NCBI RefSeq assembly: GCF_050003625.1
Contig: NC_134399.1
Location: forward strand, 222,698,975-222,762,974
Direction: 5' to 3'
DNA: 64,000 nt
Origin: Haematobia irritans
Taxonomy: Eukaryota > Arthropoda > Insecta > Diptera > Muscidae
The notes beneath the pieces are model-generated. The model was not told the DNA's origin and did not search any database. It saw only the letters and a list, made by a program, of their open reading frames with translations. The position numbers and the translations under genes are program-made. Below are positions 1 to 11,558 of the stretch, one piece after another; positions within the stretch are counted from its first letter, which is position 1, and each line of letters starts with the position of its first letter.

Positions 1-319
1 AATGATTAAAGAACAGACTGACATACTTTTCTTACTCTTCCTTATAATGCAAATACCCATGACTACTCTTGAATCTACTCTTATTCTTATTACTTATGGT
101 CCCATACATGACAACTAACAATACTGGGAATAGAGACAGTAACTTTCACATGATAAGAGTTCTTGCTAAAACGACCAGCGGTTTTAGTATGTGCCACTTG
201 AATGCTCAGAGCTTGTATAAAAAGATTGATGAATTTAAATACTTAATAGAATATTCAGGAATCAATGCAGCATGTGTATCCGAAACCTGGATTCTCAAAA
301 ATATTACTGACACTGCTTA

Positions 320-1587
320 AAGGGTGATACGGTCAAAATTTGGTCAATATAAACTTGACGTATTTCTTTCAATTTTGCATTTAAAAAATCTGCACACCCC
401 TAATTTTGAAGGTGTGTGTGTGTAGAATGTTGCTCCTACTTTGATTTTGGAATTCACTCTTCAGTTGTCAAAATGCCGTCCAAGTAAGAAGAGCATCGTA
501 TCAAAATTTTGCTCGCGCATCGCGAAAATCCGAGCTACTCGCACGCAAAGCTGGCAAAATCACTAAAAGTTACCAAATCAACCGTTACAAATGTAATTAA
601 AGTGTTTGGGGAACGTTTGTCGACAGCCAGGAAGTCTGGATCGGGGGGAAATCGAAAACCGGAAGCCGCTGAGACGACAAAGAGAGTTGCCGGTAGTTTC
701 AAGCGAAACCCTAACCTCTCTCTCCGAGATGCCGCAAATAAGCTGGGTGTATCGTCTACAACCGTGCATCGAGCCAAAAAACGAGCCGGACTATCGACTT
801 ACAAGAAGGTAGTGACTCCAAATCGCGATGATAAACAAAATACGAAGGCCAAAGCGCGATTCCGGAGGCTGTACACGACGATGCTGACGAAGTTTGACTG
901 CGTGGTAATGGACGACGAAACCAACGTCAAAGCCGACTACAAGCAGCTTCCGGGACAGGAGTTTTATACGGCAAAAGGAAGGGGAAAGGTAGCAGATATT
1001 TTCAAGCACATAAAACTGTCAAAGTTCGCAAAGAAATATCTGGTTTGGCAAGCCATCTGTACCTGTGGCTTGAAAAGCAGCATTTTCATAGCTTCCGGGA
1101 CTGTCAACCAAGAAATTTACGTGAAAGAGTGTTTGAATAAACGTCTGCTGCCTTTCCTGAAGAAACACGGTTGTTCCGTACTGTTTTGGCCGGATTTGGC
1201 ATCTTGCCGCCAACAACGTGCAGGTGATTCCCAAGGACAAGAACCCTCCCAACACGCCAGAGCTCCGCCCAATTGAGAAATACTGGGCTATTGTCAAGCG
1301 GAACCTAAAGAAGACCAAAAAAGCTGCTCAGGACGAGCAGCAGTTTAAGGCAAACTGGCTTTCTGCGGCGAAGAAGGTGGACAAGGTGGCTGTACAAAAT
1401 CTGATGGCAGGTGTCAAGCGTGAGGCCCGGCAATCCGGATTTGGAAAAGCGAAAGCCTAACTGAATATTTTTCCTGAATTTTATACTAATTGAACTTGAA
1501 AAAGAAATTTAATTTGATTTTTTAAATAAACGATTTCGCCGATTTACACGCGTTTTCCCTTGACCAAATTTTGACCGTATCACCCTT
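320..1587 (+). mobile_element. ITmD37E (Tc1/mariner) transposon, copy 1
   Basis: A complete DNA transposon bounded by inverted repeats beginning AAGGGTGATACGG and flanked by the TA duplication at 318-319 and 1588-1589. It lies inside the endonuclease of a LINE. Two other copies occur at 26255-27544 and 38457-39751, both minus strand. At 1268 bp it is shorter than those (1290 and 1295 bp), largely because of a 32-bp deletion in the transposase. The DD37E spacing identifies the ITmD37E group first described in mosquitoes. Confidence 0.92.
473..1460 (+). pseudogene. DD37E transposase, inactivated
   Basis: A transposase that would bind the terminal repeats and cut and paste the element in the nucleus. 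It has two N-terminal helix-turn-helix segments (AKLAKSLKVTKSTV and LRDAANKLGVSSTTVHRAKK) and an RNase-H-fold core with MDDE, WPD and PIEKYW; in the undeleted copies the second Asp and the Glu are 37 residues apart. Two lesions kill it. Codon 5 is TAA at 485-487, where copy 3 has CAA. About 32 bp is deleted near 1206, between two GCC trinucleotides, removing sequence after WPDLASC and shifting the frame. The open part after the first stop runs 509-1276 and the C-terminus continues in another frame at 1218-1460. Confidence 0.9.
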
Positions 1588-2243
1588 TACAATGTGCATG
1601 GCTATAATCTATTTAGAGCAGACAGACATTATCATGGTGGAGGAGTTGCCATATACTTTAAAAACATTGTCAAAGCAAAAGTAGTGTGCAAATCTGCAAC
1701 ATCAAATGTTATGGAATATATATTTATTGAGATTCAGGGTGCTACGGGGAAGATGTTACTAGGATGTGTATATCGGCCAAACTGTTGAGTCGATTATTGA
1801 AATTGGAGCAGATCGGTGTGCTCTATAAAGATGTCCTTATAACTGGAGATTTTAACTGTAACCTTTTGGTAGACAAGAGTCTTATTTCAAGTATGGAATC
1901 ATTAAACATGGCGCCAGTCAATAAGACTATTCCAACGCACTTCTCATCCACTGTAAATACTCTCCTTGATGTTTTCTGGGTCAGTGATTTGAATGACATG
2001 CTAAAATACGATCAACTATGTGGCTCAGCATTTTCCAAACACGACATTATATTCCTAGCATACAACTGGCATTTCCAATTCAGACAAGAACATTCTGAGA
2101 CATTTACATATAGAGATTTTAAGAATATTGACATCACGCGCTTGGAAGCTGACATTTCATTAATAAACTGGTACAGTATTTATTCATTTGTAACTGTAGA
2201 CGAAAAATTACACTTCCTTAATACAAACTTAAAATTGGAATAA

Positions 2244-2960
2244 TATCAATCAAGATCTTTCTAGAATTCAATATTGGGCTTCAAATAACCGTTTACTGCT
2301 GAATCCAAGCAAATCAAAAGCAATAATTATCCGTAATAAATCTGTTGAAGTTGGAACCAAAATACAACTATTATTGGGAACGTCACTCCTAGAAGTTGTT
2401 GACAAAGCAAAGAACCTTGGAGTTATTTTCAACAAACATCTTAACTGGTCTGATCATATAACAGCTACTTGTTGAAAATTATACTCTACGATTCGTAATT
2501 TGTGGACAACCCAACAGTATACACCTCTGAATATTAGGATACTTCTTGTTAAAAGCTATATTCTTCCTACATTATTTTATGCCGCTGAGATTTTTGCGGG
2601 CTGTAATGCTTCGGACTACAGAAAACTGCAAACAACATTTAACAATGCTATTTGACAGAGTTTCTCATCTTTCGCCGAATGTCCTGAAGTTCCCTCTTGA
2701 AAAATATCTAATGTATAAGTCGCTGATGTTTTTACATAAAATAATAAGCACATGCAAGCCAACATACTTATACAATAAACTGAATTTTGCCAGATCTTCT
2801 CGGGGTAGAACTATTATACAACTAAGCCATCGTCGTAGTTTATCTGAAAAACACTTCCCGATACGAACTATCCGTCTCTGAAACCAACTCCCAAATCACA
2901 TTCAAATCATAAGAAACAATCATAGATTCAAGACAAATGCCATTAAATTCTATAGCGAAT
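2244..2960 (+). pseudogene. LINE reverse transcriptase C-terminal remnant
   Basis: Reading through stops gives NNRLLLNPSKSKA, a typical post-YADD stretch of Jockey-like RT, then KNLGVIFNKHLNWSDHI and KSYILPTLFYAAEIF, followed by a degenerate thumb/C-terminal region. It carries several stops and frameshifts (for example TGA at about 2473 and TAG at about 2655). Catalytic motifs A, B and C are absent. It is the 3' half of the same LINE as the upstream endonuclease. Confidence 0.7.
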
Positions 2961-3314
2961 CCTGATGCTATCTACTAACAGAGTTCTCTATTTCTCAGGG
3001 AATACATATAAAAACTCATTGAAATAATTTATACATACATATATTTGTTTTTTTATCCTTTAAATTTTTTTAGTTTTTATTGTTAATTTCATTACGTATT
3101 CAAACTTAAATATTGATAATAATAGTTGAATGATTTATCCTTACTATATTATTTATAACAATGCATATTTAGTACTAAATTTATAAGATTTGTATCTTGT
3201 TGTACTGAAAATCCAAATCAAATAAATAAATGAAATGAAATGAAAACCAACTATATTTGTCAGTGCTAAAAACAAATCACAAATTTTGGATCAATTTTAA
3301 TTTCTTTTGCTTAA

Positions 3315-4894
3315 GGTGGGTATTAAGTTCGAGTTTAGCCGCTAAAATCGTCATATTTTCGCGATTACTTTTCTTTAATAATCCATTTTAAGGAACACAA
3401 ACTTTGTGAACTTTTGCTTTGGGCTTTTCCCCATCAAGTTATAATAAAATTTGCAACAAATACACCCAGAAAAAAGTGTCTTCGAAACTAAAGGAAAAAA
3501 TGTTCATCAATTTAGTTTAGCCATTTTATTTCCACACAGTTAATATTTTGTGTGAAATAATAAAATTTACTTGTTTCAGTAAAAAAATCCTAAACTGAAA
3601 GCAGTTAGGAATAGTTCATAAACTAGAATAGGGCATGGAATTTTACTGATACTGTTTTCTTCGCTGGGTATAAGAATTTACTACTGAACAAGAAAATTTT
3701 ATTCACTGATAACAAAGCATTCGTAAAAATAAACAAAAACCGAACTAAAACCAAGTTTCCTCAAATTTAGTAAGATTTCTTATAAAATGATAATTCTGAC
3801 TTCCTTTATTATAGAAAGCTTATCATACATACGAATAACACTTGGCATAGAAAAATCTTTTAGTTCATTCGTACTAATAAGTATTCAATCCTTTCAAAAC
3901 TTAAGGAAACACACTTGTTAGAATATAGGAAAATTTCCTACATTTCTTTTATCTACCTGTAATCGATACCTGTCTTTGATGTAATCGATATGTTTGCGCG
4001 TGGGTTGTTTTTTTAGTTGGAATCGCGTTGTTATGGTATACGGAGAGATTGTTAAAAAATAATATAGTAAAATAATATTATAAAAAACAAATAAAATATA
4101 TAAAATATTTGTTATTTTAAATTAGTGAGAAAAATGTTCGTTTTTTGAAAATTGGTTTATAAAAAAGAAACCACCAGCAGAATAACAACCCCTTCATTCG
4201 ACTTCATTTTGGAATCTTCAATTATCAGGTAATATTCAGTGACGCTACCATTTTGTGAAAAAATTGGTTTTGGATTTTTTTGTTTATATTTGTAGGTATT
4301 GAAATTGTAAAAGGTTGACAAAATTGCTTGGCAGCAAATTATTCAAAGTGAAAGGTACTACAAGAAGAAAAAATGTGTTTTAATATTTCAAGGCCAGTCG
4401 ATGCTGTTGATTCTAAATAAATATATTTAATATATTAATAAAACATGTCTTGTATTGAAGAAAAAATTGCTTATATAAATACATAAAATTGTATTTAAGG
4501 TAAGGTAAGCAGATCTAAATTTGAAGTAAAAGGTTTACCACAAATATGTAAGATTTGTCCAAATGAATGACAAAAAGTTCAATAAAATCATTCCATATAT
4601 GAATTCAATTCAGTTAAATTTTTTCATTCTGTAGTATAGTGGTACATAAATATAGGAAAATGTTAACTAATATACGGAATGCATTCTACCTAATTTCTAC
4701 GAAAATCACATCATTCAAACACATAAAAATGTCTTTGGCGCTATACGAAGTTCAACTTTCTTCACAATGAGTTCATTTTATCTTAAAGAAGGGGTCACTT
4801 TTTTCTGGGTGTATGTATAATTTCATGCATTTTTCTTACTGATTTGGTTTTTACTTTAGCGATTTTAGCGGCTAAACTCGAACTTAATACTCAC
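3315..4894. mobile_element. MITE with 35-bp inverted repeats (outer element)
   Basis: Nearly perfect inverted repeats of about 35 bp begin GTGGGTATTAAGTTCGAG on the left (3315-3350) and are mirrored at 4861-4894. Without the inner element (3463-4811) the unit would be only about 230 bp, so it is a MITE. It has no coding capacity. I could not fix the target duplication, so the superfamily is open. Confidence 0.7.
3463..4811. mobile_element. MITE-B: CACCCAGAAAAAAGTG element with TA duplication
   Basis: Inverted ends CACCCAGAAAAAAGTG / CACTTTTTTCTGGGTG are flanked by TA at 3461-3462 and 4812-4813. At 1349 bp it is longer than its relative at 21024-21537 and has no recognisable reading frame. 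The middle (about 3960-4100) holds single-copy-looking DNA with two ATCGATA sites. TA targeting suggests Tc1/mariner-type mobilisation. Further copies are at 37692-40931 (split), 33534-33825 and 62526-62612 (partial). Confidence 0.75.
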
Positions 4895-6335
4895 ATTTAG
4901 TAAAAATTGCTTTTAAAGAAAATTAGTAACTTGTTCTTGTCTCTTGTTAATTAAAAACTATTATCATATTCATTTACTACAGAAGTATAAGAACACAAAT
5001 ACTGTCTTATTTCTCCATTTCCAGGAGTATATGCTCAAATGAAACCAAGAGTTAACTTAAAAGTATTACAAAACAAATATCACATTCCAAATCTACCGAG
5101 ACATGGAAACGTGAGTGACATTTGAATAAAACTTTTCGAAATCCCCCCCAAAAAGTAAAAAGGATTTTTAATTATTTGATAGTGATATCCTTATAACCTG
5201 TTTTTGTTCATAGACTCACTGAACCAGTGATTATAATGGCAAATGTAAATAAACACTACACCCCATTCGACTAAAGCATATGTTTCCTCCTCAGTATCTG
5301 AACTCAGGAAAATATGTTACATTATAGGTACTTCCTTTTAGGCTCCCAAGAGAGTTTGGTTTGAGCGAGTAGTAGTCATTCATGGAATGTTATCAGTCAC
5401 CGTCACAGTTTCCTTGCCACCAAAAAGCTACAGGTGGAGATGACATTCGAATTGGAGTAGTTTAAGAGTAGAAGGAATAGTTGTGAAAAGTTTTTGAATA
5501 GAACTTCCTCTTGTGGAAATAGGAAAAATGTAATCATCCTTCCCAGATACACATATCACACGTGCACATCATTCCTCACTGTTTGGCCCCATGACTGTGT
5601 AAGGACTTTGTGAAAATGTTCACTGGAGGCAGACAAACATTTTGATTTAATTATGAGTGGCATTTATAATGGAGCTCGCGTATTTCAGGTATACAACACG
5701 CCTCTACTACTTAGCTAGGAAACTTCACATATTCCACTATGCTCCGGTATACAGGATATAGTTCTGCCAATATGATCTGGGAGTTTTCCTTTGGCTGTGT
5801 ATCATCCTTCCTTTTGGCAAACCCGTAGAACAAACAGAATAACTTCCAAGGTGTTAGACTGTTGATAATGTAAACATTGAAAACGTTCAAAACAAAGATG
5901 TCTGCCTGTCAAACTGACATTTAACTTAAGTGCCAACTTAATTTCTTAATTGTCAGGCATATGAGAGTGGTTGATATTAATGCGTATCTGCATGTGTGTG
6001 TGAGTTATTTTGGGGTTTGTGTATACATCGGTGAGTTTAAGTGTACGTGGCGATGATTAAGGGAAGGTAATGTGGTGGCCCTTTTTGTTATGAATAAGTT
6101 TTTGTGACAAAAAGTTTTGTGGAGAAAACTATCAGATTTCTTAAAAACTATATAAAGTGATTCTCTTCTACATCCCTAAGAAACTAGATTTTGTTACTCA
6201 AAGGCTTGGAGACACTTGAATAGAAAGATACTTAGTAAGCACCCCTCTAACTACTTGGAAAGAATGAATTTTAACTTAAATATCTTACATTAACTAAACG
6301 AGTTTTGAAACTGACCGAGTAGGAATTGGGCGCTA
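4895..6335. other. No gene seen
   Basis: AT-rich DNA with no recognisable reading frame, repeat or RNA. It is probably intergenic or intronic. Confidence 0.5.
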
Positions 6336-6619
6336 TCATTAGATATGATTAGATCTCGAAATTGACCACTCAGCGAAAAAAGAGCTTCCAAAAAAGTAGT
6401 TTGGATCCCCAATATGTGATCCGGAAATAGTGCAAACTTGGATCATCTCCAATGAATTTTACATGGGCTTGTCATAGGACGGAAGTACTCCCTTTTTGGA
6501 TCCTTTGCATTGCTTTAGAAGTTGTGCCCTGGAAGTTAATTTGAATGAAGAAATTTAAAAAGCGAAAAAAAAACAATTTTTCAAACAATTTCACTTTTTT
6601 TCTCCATATGTTTTATTAC

Positions 6620-8640
6620 ACAACTAGCGTAACCCGGCCCGCTTCGCTGCGCCTTCCGAAGTGTTTTTGTAGGAACATTTTGCATTAACTTAGTCAACCA
6701 TATCCTTCGTGCTGAAAACAAATTCGAAAAGATTTGAATTCTTTTAAACAAATCGGACTACTTGCTTTTTCATTTATAGATACAAATACGGCGGATATGC
6801 ATATGTAAAACGGTTCGTCTTAAAAGATGTCGGGGAGAGGGTGTACCCTTTCCTCAAAATTTTTTAAATAATGTTCTGTATTCAAGTAGTTGGAAAATCT
6901 TCTATATTTCTTTTGAATTTTAAGTGTGGAAATGTATCCTTCTCCTCAACATATCTGAAAATTAAGCACTATATTATAATAACATAACATACAAAGAATT
7001 ACTGTTTCCAATTCAATAAATCGGAAAAAGCAAAAGTAGTAAAAAATTTTTTAATCAAATGTTAATTTGATAAAATGTGGGAAAATGATGCACCCTCTAC
7101 GTTGGCTGCCAATTTCATGAAAATTTAAGTTCTTTACTAAAAAGAAGTCTGGCAGAAGTCTGTGCAAAAATCATAAAATTATGTACCGAGTTCCCATTTA
7201 CGGACAACACTCTACTTTCAATTTAAGAAAAAAAACGGACAAAAGGGAACCCTCTCCCCACCTTCGCTCCACTCCGACCTGATATCGGACTATGACGTAC
7301 CCCTATATTAATTTCACAACTACTCAATGGTCCCTATAAATTCTATCGAAGCAAATCGACAAAGTTTATTCAAATTTTCCCCTTCCCCAACCAGATATCG
7401 AAAAATCATATACTAATTTAAAAATCATGTATAAATTTAATCACCTCCTCCTACGTTCCCTGTAAACTTCAAGTAGATCGGAGATGTTTAAATTTTGCTC
7501 TATTGTTTTAAAGGGACGTCACTTTCCCCGATACAATATCGACAAACACCGTAGTGAATAGCACCCCTAACCTTCCCTGAAAATTCTTGAAACTTTCCTT
7601 CAAGTGTGGGGCAAGGAAGGTTGCCCCTTCGTTCATAACCTTCCCCCACCGCCTTTGTAAATTTCAAGAAAGCTTAAGAATTTCCCCCCTCGACCAAATG
7701 TTGAAAAGTGATGTAGCGTACCTTTTGTAAACGTCTCAGAAAATGTCAAGCAAATTATAAGCCTAAAGGGGCGGCCTCTCTTTCGTCCAAATATCACAAA
7801 ATCAGGTATCAACTATTAATATCGTAACCTCTCCCCAGTCCTGTGTAAATTTCAAGTAACTCGGTAAAGTTAAATTGTTTCTCTGTATGTACTTAAGAGA
7901 AGCGGATGTCTCCCTATGCCCTTTTATTTTTATTAAAAAATCAGGAACCTGATATAAATTTCATATCCTCACCCATTTTTTCCGTAAAATTTCAGTCGGG
8001 GGAGTTTAGTTTTGTTTTCACTGTACTTAAAAAAAAAGTCGGGCAAAGGGGTGGTCCCCCTCCCCGACCAAATATCGAGAAATAATGTAGCGGATTTTTG
8101 TCTAGATGGCAACATTCAATGAAAATTTCAAGCAAATCGCATAATTTTGTTCCAAGTTTCAAAAAGTAGGGCAAGGGGGAGGTCCCCCTCCCCGACCACA
8201 TATGAAATCATCAGGTACCCCATATTAATTCCATAACCTCACCGCATGTTCTCTGTAAATCTCAAATAATTTAGAGAATTTTAGTTTTTTCACTTTACAT
8301 TAAAAAAATCGAACAAAGGGAGATCCCCCTCCGCCACCAAATATCGAAATATAAAGTAGCGGATCTTTATCTAGATGCCAACCCCAACCTTCAATGAAAA
8401 TTTCAAGCAAATCGGTCAACTTTGGTTCAATTTTCAAAAAGTCGGACAAAGGGGAGGTCCCCCTCCGCGACCAGGTGTCCAAAAATGAGGTACCCTATTT
8501 TCACCACATGAACGCCCCCTACGATCTCTGAAAGTTTCAAGTAAATCGGTTCAGCCGTTTCGGAGCCAACTCGGTACATACAAACAAACAAACAAATAAA
8601 CAAACATAGATTGAATTTTATATATATAGATTATTTTCCT
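6620..8640. repeat. Dispersed repeat starting GGCCCGCTTCGCTGCGCC
   Basis: A 2-kb degenerate block that opens with a conserved GC-rich motif at about 6637-6655. It contains at least five diverged units of roughly 150-170 bp built on CCCCTCCCCGACCAAATATC and ends with AAATCGGTTCAGCCGTTTC, an (ACAA)n stretch and a TATATATAGATT end. Similar GC-rich starts and 'CGGTTCAGCCGTTT' ends are widespread in insect non-autonomous repeats. The open frames inside it are low-complexity shadows. Class unresolved. Confidence 0.6.
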
Positions 8641-8678
8641 ATTATCTAATTTTTACAATTTGAAAAACTTTTTCGCTC

Positions 8679-9120
8679 CGACCTGGGGTTGAACCTGGGT
8701 TTGCTGGCATAACAGAACGCCTTAGCACACTCAGCCACAAACGCCATCGAACATAAAGCGTCGAAAGGTCAATTCAAATGTGTGTGATATGATCGTAATA
8801 CGACACCAAGGAATAACATGCCAATTGCTTCTCGAGAAGTTCTTTATTAGTATGAACGAAAAGATAAGAAACGCAGGTTCAAATCTCACCAACGGCAATT
8901 TTTTTTATCAAATATTTTTCTAAAAAATAATTTTTTTATGTTATGCATCGTTTCTATTTTTTATTTTCGGCATATATTTTCGTATAAATATATTTTTTTC
9001 ATTACAAATCAACAAAAAAATTAAAAATTCACGTAATCTGCAAAACCTTCTCAAAAGAACTTCCATGGAAGCGAAAAAGTCAAACGGCACAGGTTCAAAT
9101 CCCAGCGGGGATGACATTTT
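8679..9120 (-). repeat. tRNA-like SINE debris
   Basis: On the minus strand, 8679-8755 reads as a tRNA-like head with a GTGGCTGAGTGTGCTAAGG A-box region and a GGTTCAACCCC B box. Two further B-box-like segments (GGTTCAAATC) lie on the plus strand at about 8876 and 9093. The acceptor stem does not pair, so I do not call a tRNA gene. Confidence 0.45.
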
Positions 9121-9262
9121 TTTTTATTATTTTTTTACTTTTTTTATTAATTTCTATTTTTCTTTTTTAGTTTTTTATTAGTTTTCTATTTTTTGTAAAA
9201 TTTAATTGTACAAAATTTGCTCTTAAAATAGCCTGATTGCGTTCTTTCTAATACTTGTACAC

Positions 9263-9510
9263 AAGGACTGCATCGGAAGTAAAAAAAAATAATTGGAGGA
9301 TCCCAAGATGCGCTTTAGAAGAAATGTTTGTGCACCTGTCCAAAAGGACTGCATCGGAAGTGGGAAAAAATATTGGGAGATCCCACGATGCGCTTTAGAA
9401 GAAATGTTTGTGGACTTGTCCAAAAGGACTGCATCAGAAGTTGAAAAAACTCGATGGGGGGATTCTGGGATGGGCTTTAAAAGAAACGTTTGTGGAACAA
9501 CTTCCAATTG
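9263..9510. repeat. Three tandem 80-bp units
   Basis: The phrase AAGGACTGCATCGGAAG recurs at 9263, 9344 and 9424, each followed by a shared GATGCGCTTTAGAAGAAATG. The period is therefore 80-81 bp. The overlapping open frames on both strands come from this periodicity. Related wording occurs at about 6370-6540, so the block may be part of a larger interrupted element. Confidence 0.65.
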
Positions 9511-9654
9511 TTTTTGCTGGGCAGTTTAGATCTAATCAAATAATATGATGAGGTGATGCAGATCTAACTACCTTACGGGAAATATATCCCAGGAGCGGAG
9601 CACCGGTACCAGTCCTGCGATAGGTCCGCCAGCGGCAAAAAAAAATTCTAAGGA

Positions 9655-10888
9655 ACAGGTTGGCTGATAAGTTCCCGGTCTGACACATAGATGGCGTCGC
9701 TAATAATAAATGCATATTATTTTTATGATTCGTGTCAAAATTTGACGTCTGTAAGTCAATTAGTTTGTGAGATAGAGTCTTTTGTGAAGCAACTTTTGTT
9801 GTTGTGAAAAAATGGAAAAAAAAGGAATTTCGTGTTTTGATACAATACTGTTTTCTGAAGGGAAAAAATACGGTGGAAGAAAAAACATGGCTTCATAATG
9901 AGTTTCCGGACTCTGCCCCAGGGAAATCAACAATAATTGATTGGTATGCAAAATTCAAGAGTGGTGAAATGAGCACGGAGGACGGTAAACGCAGTGGACG
10001 CCCGAAAGAGGTGGTTACCGACGAAAACATCAAAAAAATCCACAAAATGATTTTGAATGACCGTAAAATGAAGTTGATCGAGATAGCAGAGGCCTTAAAG
10101 ATATCGAAGGAAGGTCATAGCATTCATCAATATTTGGATATGCGGAAGCTCTGTGCAAAATGGGTGCCGCGCGAGCTCACATTTGACCAAAAACAACAAC
10201 GTGTTGATGATTCTGAGCGGTGTTTGCAGCTGTTAACTCGTAATACACCCGAGTTTTTCCGTCGATATGTGACAATGGATGAAACATGGCCCCATCACTA
10301 CACTCCTGAGTCCAATCGACAGTCGGCTGAGTGAACAGCGACCGGTGAACCGTCTCCGAAGCGTGGAAAGACCCAAAAGTCCGCTGGCAAAGTAATGACC
10401 TATGTTTTTTTTTTTTTTTTGATGCGCATGGAATAATGACTATTGTATGGCGTTATTGGAGTATTTGAAGGTCGAAATCGAGGCAAAACGGCCCCATATG
10501 AAGAAGAAAAAAGTGTTGTTCCACCAAGACAACGCACCGTGCCACAAGTCATTGAGAACGATGGCAAAAATTCATGAATTGGGCTTCGAATTGCTTCCCC
10601 ACCCACCGTATTCTCCAGATCTGGTCCCCAGCGACTTTTTCTTATTCTCAGACCTCAAAAGGATGCTCGCAGGGAAGAAATTTGGCTGCAATGAAGAGGT
10701 GATCGCCGAAACTGAGGCCTATTTTGAGGCAAAACCGAAGGAGTACTACCAAAATGGTATCAAAAAATTGGAAGGTCGTTATAATCGTTGTATCGCTCTT
10801 GAAGGGAACTATGTTGAATAATAAAAACGAATTTTGACAAAAAAATGTGTTATTCTTTGTTAGACTGGGGACTTATCAGCCAACCTGT
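9655..10888 (+). mobile_element. Himar-like mariner (irritans subfamily)
   Basis: Inverted ends start ACAGGTTGGCTGATAAGT and end ACTTATCAGCCAACCTGT. A TA follows the right end (10889-10890); the left flank reads GA, so one target TA has mutated. The 1234-bp length is slightly short of a full irritans mariner because of a deletion near 10433. The ends and the protein look very close to the Himar1 element of the horn fly, from memory rather than alignment. Confidence 0.93.
9804..10821 (+). pseudogene. Mariner (DD34D) transposase, inactivated
   Basis: Contains both mariner helix-turn-helix parts (EFRVLIQYCFLKGKNTVE and EIAEALKIS) and the catalytic landmarks VTMDETW, FHQDNAPCH and PPYSPDLVPSDF, giving DD34D. 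Lesions: an extra A right after the native ATG (9812-9814) puts that start out of frame, so the open frame is reached only from an upstream GTG. A small deletion follows ALKISKE. A TGA at 10332-10334 replaces the Trp expected after RQSAE. A T-run lies at about 10405-10422, and roughly 45 bp is lost near 10433, removing the block between DAHGI and MALLEYLKVE. The C-terminal half is open from 10447 to the stop at about 10821. Confidence 0.92.
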
Positions 10889-10899
10889 TAAAGTTACTT

Positions 10900-11340
10900 G
10901 TATGAGTAACAAGTCAGTAGTCAGCAACACAAAGCTATAGCCGAAGAAGTTACCGAACTTGCGACGACTATCACTTTACTGCCGATATCTGAGTTAAGGT
11001 CAGACCACTCTATCTCCGAAACGATAACAACAATCCCACCATCAGTTCGTGATCAACCCTAAATCGACGAATTTGCTATTTTCCGATTATTTAGTAAAGT
11101 TTCTTCCAAGAGTAGTCAGTACTACGAAAACGGATACTAACCTTTTACCGACCCAAATTATCTACCGTAACGACTTTACGGAACATTCACAGCAATATGA
11201 AGCCGAATATCCCATCATCAGTTCATCATATATAACACCACAAATCGGCGAATACATTTATTCTAGATCTTTAACGAACCGAACTACTCATATACTTAAA
11301 ATATTCCCTCAACATCAATGAACCGAAGTTCTCATCAACT
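10900..11340 (+). other. Unrecognised Ser/Thr-rich open stretch, part 1
   Basis: An open frame at 11049-11321 and its flanks share repeated wording (CGAACCGAA, CATCAGTTC) with the stretch after the MITE at 11340-11558, which splits the region. I recognise no domain. It may be TE debris such as a gag-like or LTR region. Confidence 0.3.
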
Positions 11341-11558
11341 GCATCCAGAGAAGGAATATGAATCCCTTAAATACGTTTCTAGATCAAAATGTTATTTTTG
11401 GATGATAATCATGTCACATGCCTGTCTTAACCATGTTATTTTCTCTGAAATTATGTATTTGATTTAAGCCAGCGAAAAACATGTTATATAGCCACCATCC
11501 AAAAATAATATTTTGCTCTTGAAACAGTTTTGTGGTGATCGTATTCCTTCTCTGCGTG
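11340..11558. mobile_element. MITE-E with CACGCAGAGAAGGAA ends
   Basis: About 220 bp with inverted ends: AGAGAAGGAATATGA on the left and, on the right, the complement of CACGCAGAGAAGGAATACGA, plus a matching subterminal ATTTTTGGATG / CATCCAAAAAT pair. The larger element at 35688-36720 has similar ends. Non-coding. Confidence 0.6.

Larger units (their letters stand above)
69..2243 (+). pseudogene. LINE endonuclease (APE-type), split by a transposon
   Basis: This would nick target DNA to prime reverse transcription. Visible motifs, in order: HLNAQSL, SETWI, GGGVAIYFKN, LGCVYRPN, ITGDFN and SKHDIIF, which are the usual Asn, Glu, Asp-Phe-Asn and His landmarks of the family. The frame is open to 318, is broken by the element at 320-1587, resumes at 1590, and then shifts frame near 1785 (CVYRPN ends in a stop; the GDFN part is read in another frame). 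It ends at a stop at about 2241, where the internal deletion begins. Non-functional. Confidence 0.75.
1..3245 (+). mobile_element. Jockey-like non-LTR retrotransposon, internally deleted and split
   Basis: A LINE relic on the plus strand. It carries an apurinic-type endonuclease part (69-318 continuing at 1590-2243), then the end of a reverse transcriptase (2244-2700), an A-rich 3' region and a tail of AAATAAATAAATG-type units near 3217-3245. Endonuclease joins directly to the post-catalytic part of RT, so the RT core with its YADD box (roughly 1 kb) is missing. A Tc1/mariner element sits at 320-1587; removing it and one TA restores the frame around residues TDTA/YNVHGYNLF. The 5' end is uncertain because the window starts there. 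Its RT tail resembles the minus-strand LINE at 37.85-40.55 kb (shared NLW.TQ..TPL.IR.LL.KSY pattern). Jockey-like is a family-level call from motifs. Confidence 0.8.

Noticed and set aside
535..1318. Minus-strand and alternative-frame open frames over the transposase (likewise over the copies at 26.4-27.5 and 38.6-39.7 kb)
   Set aside because: Shadows of the transposase frame; they recur in all three copies because the DNA is the same.
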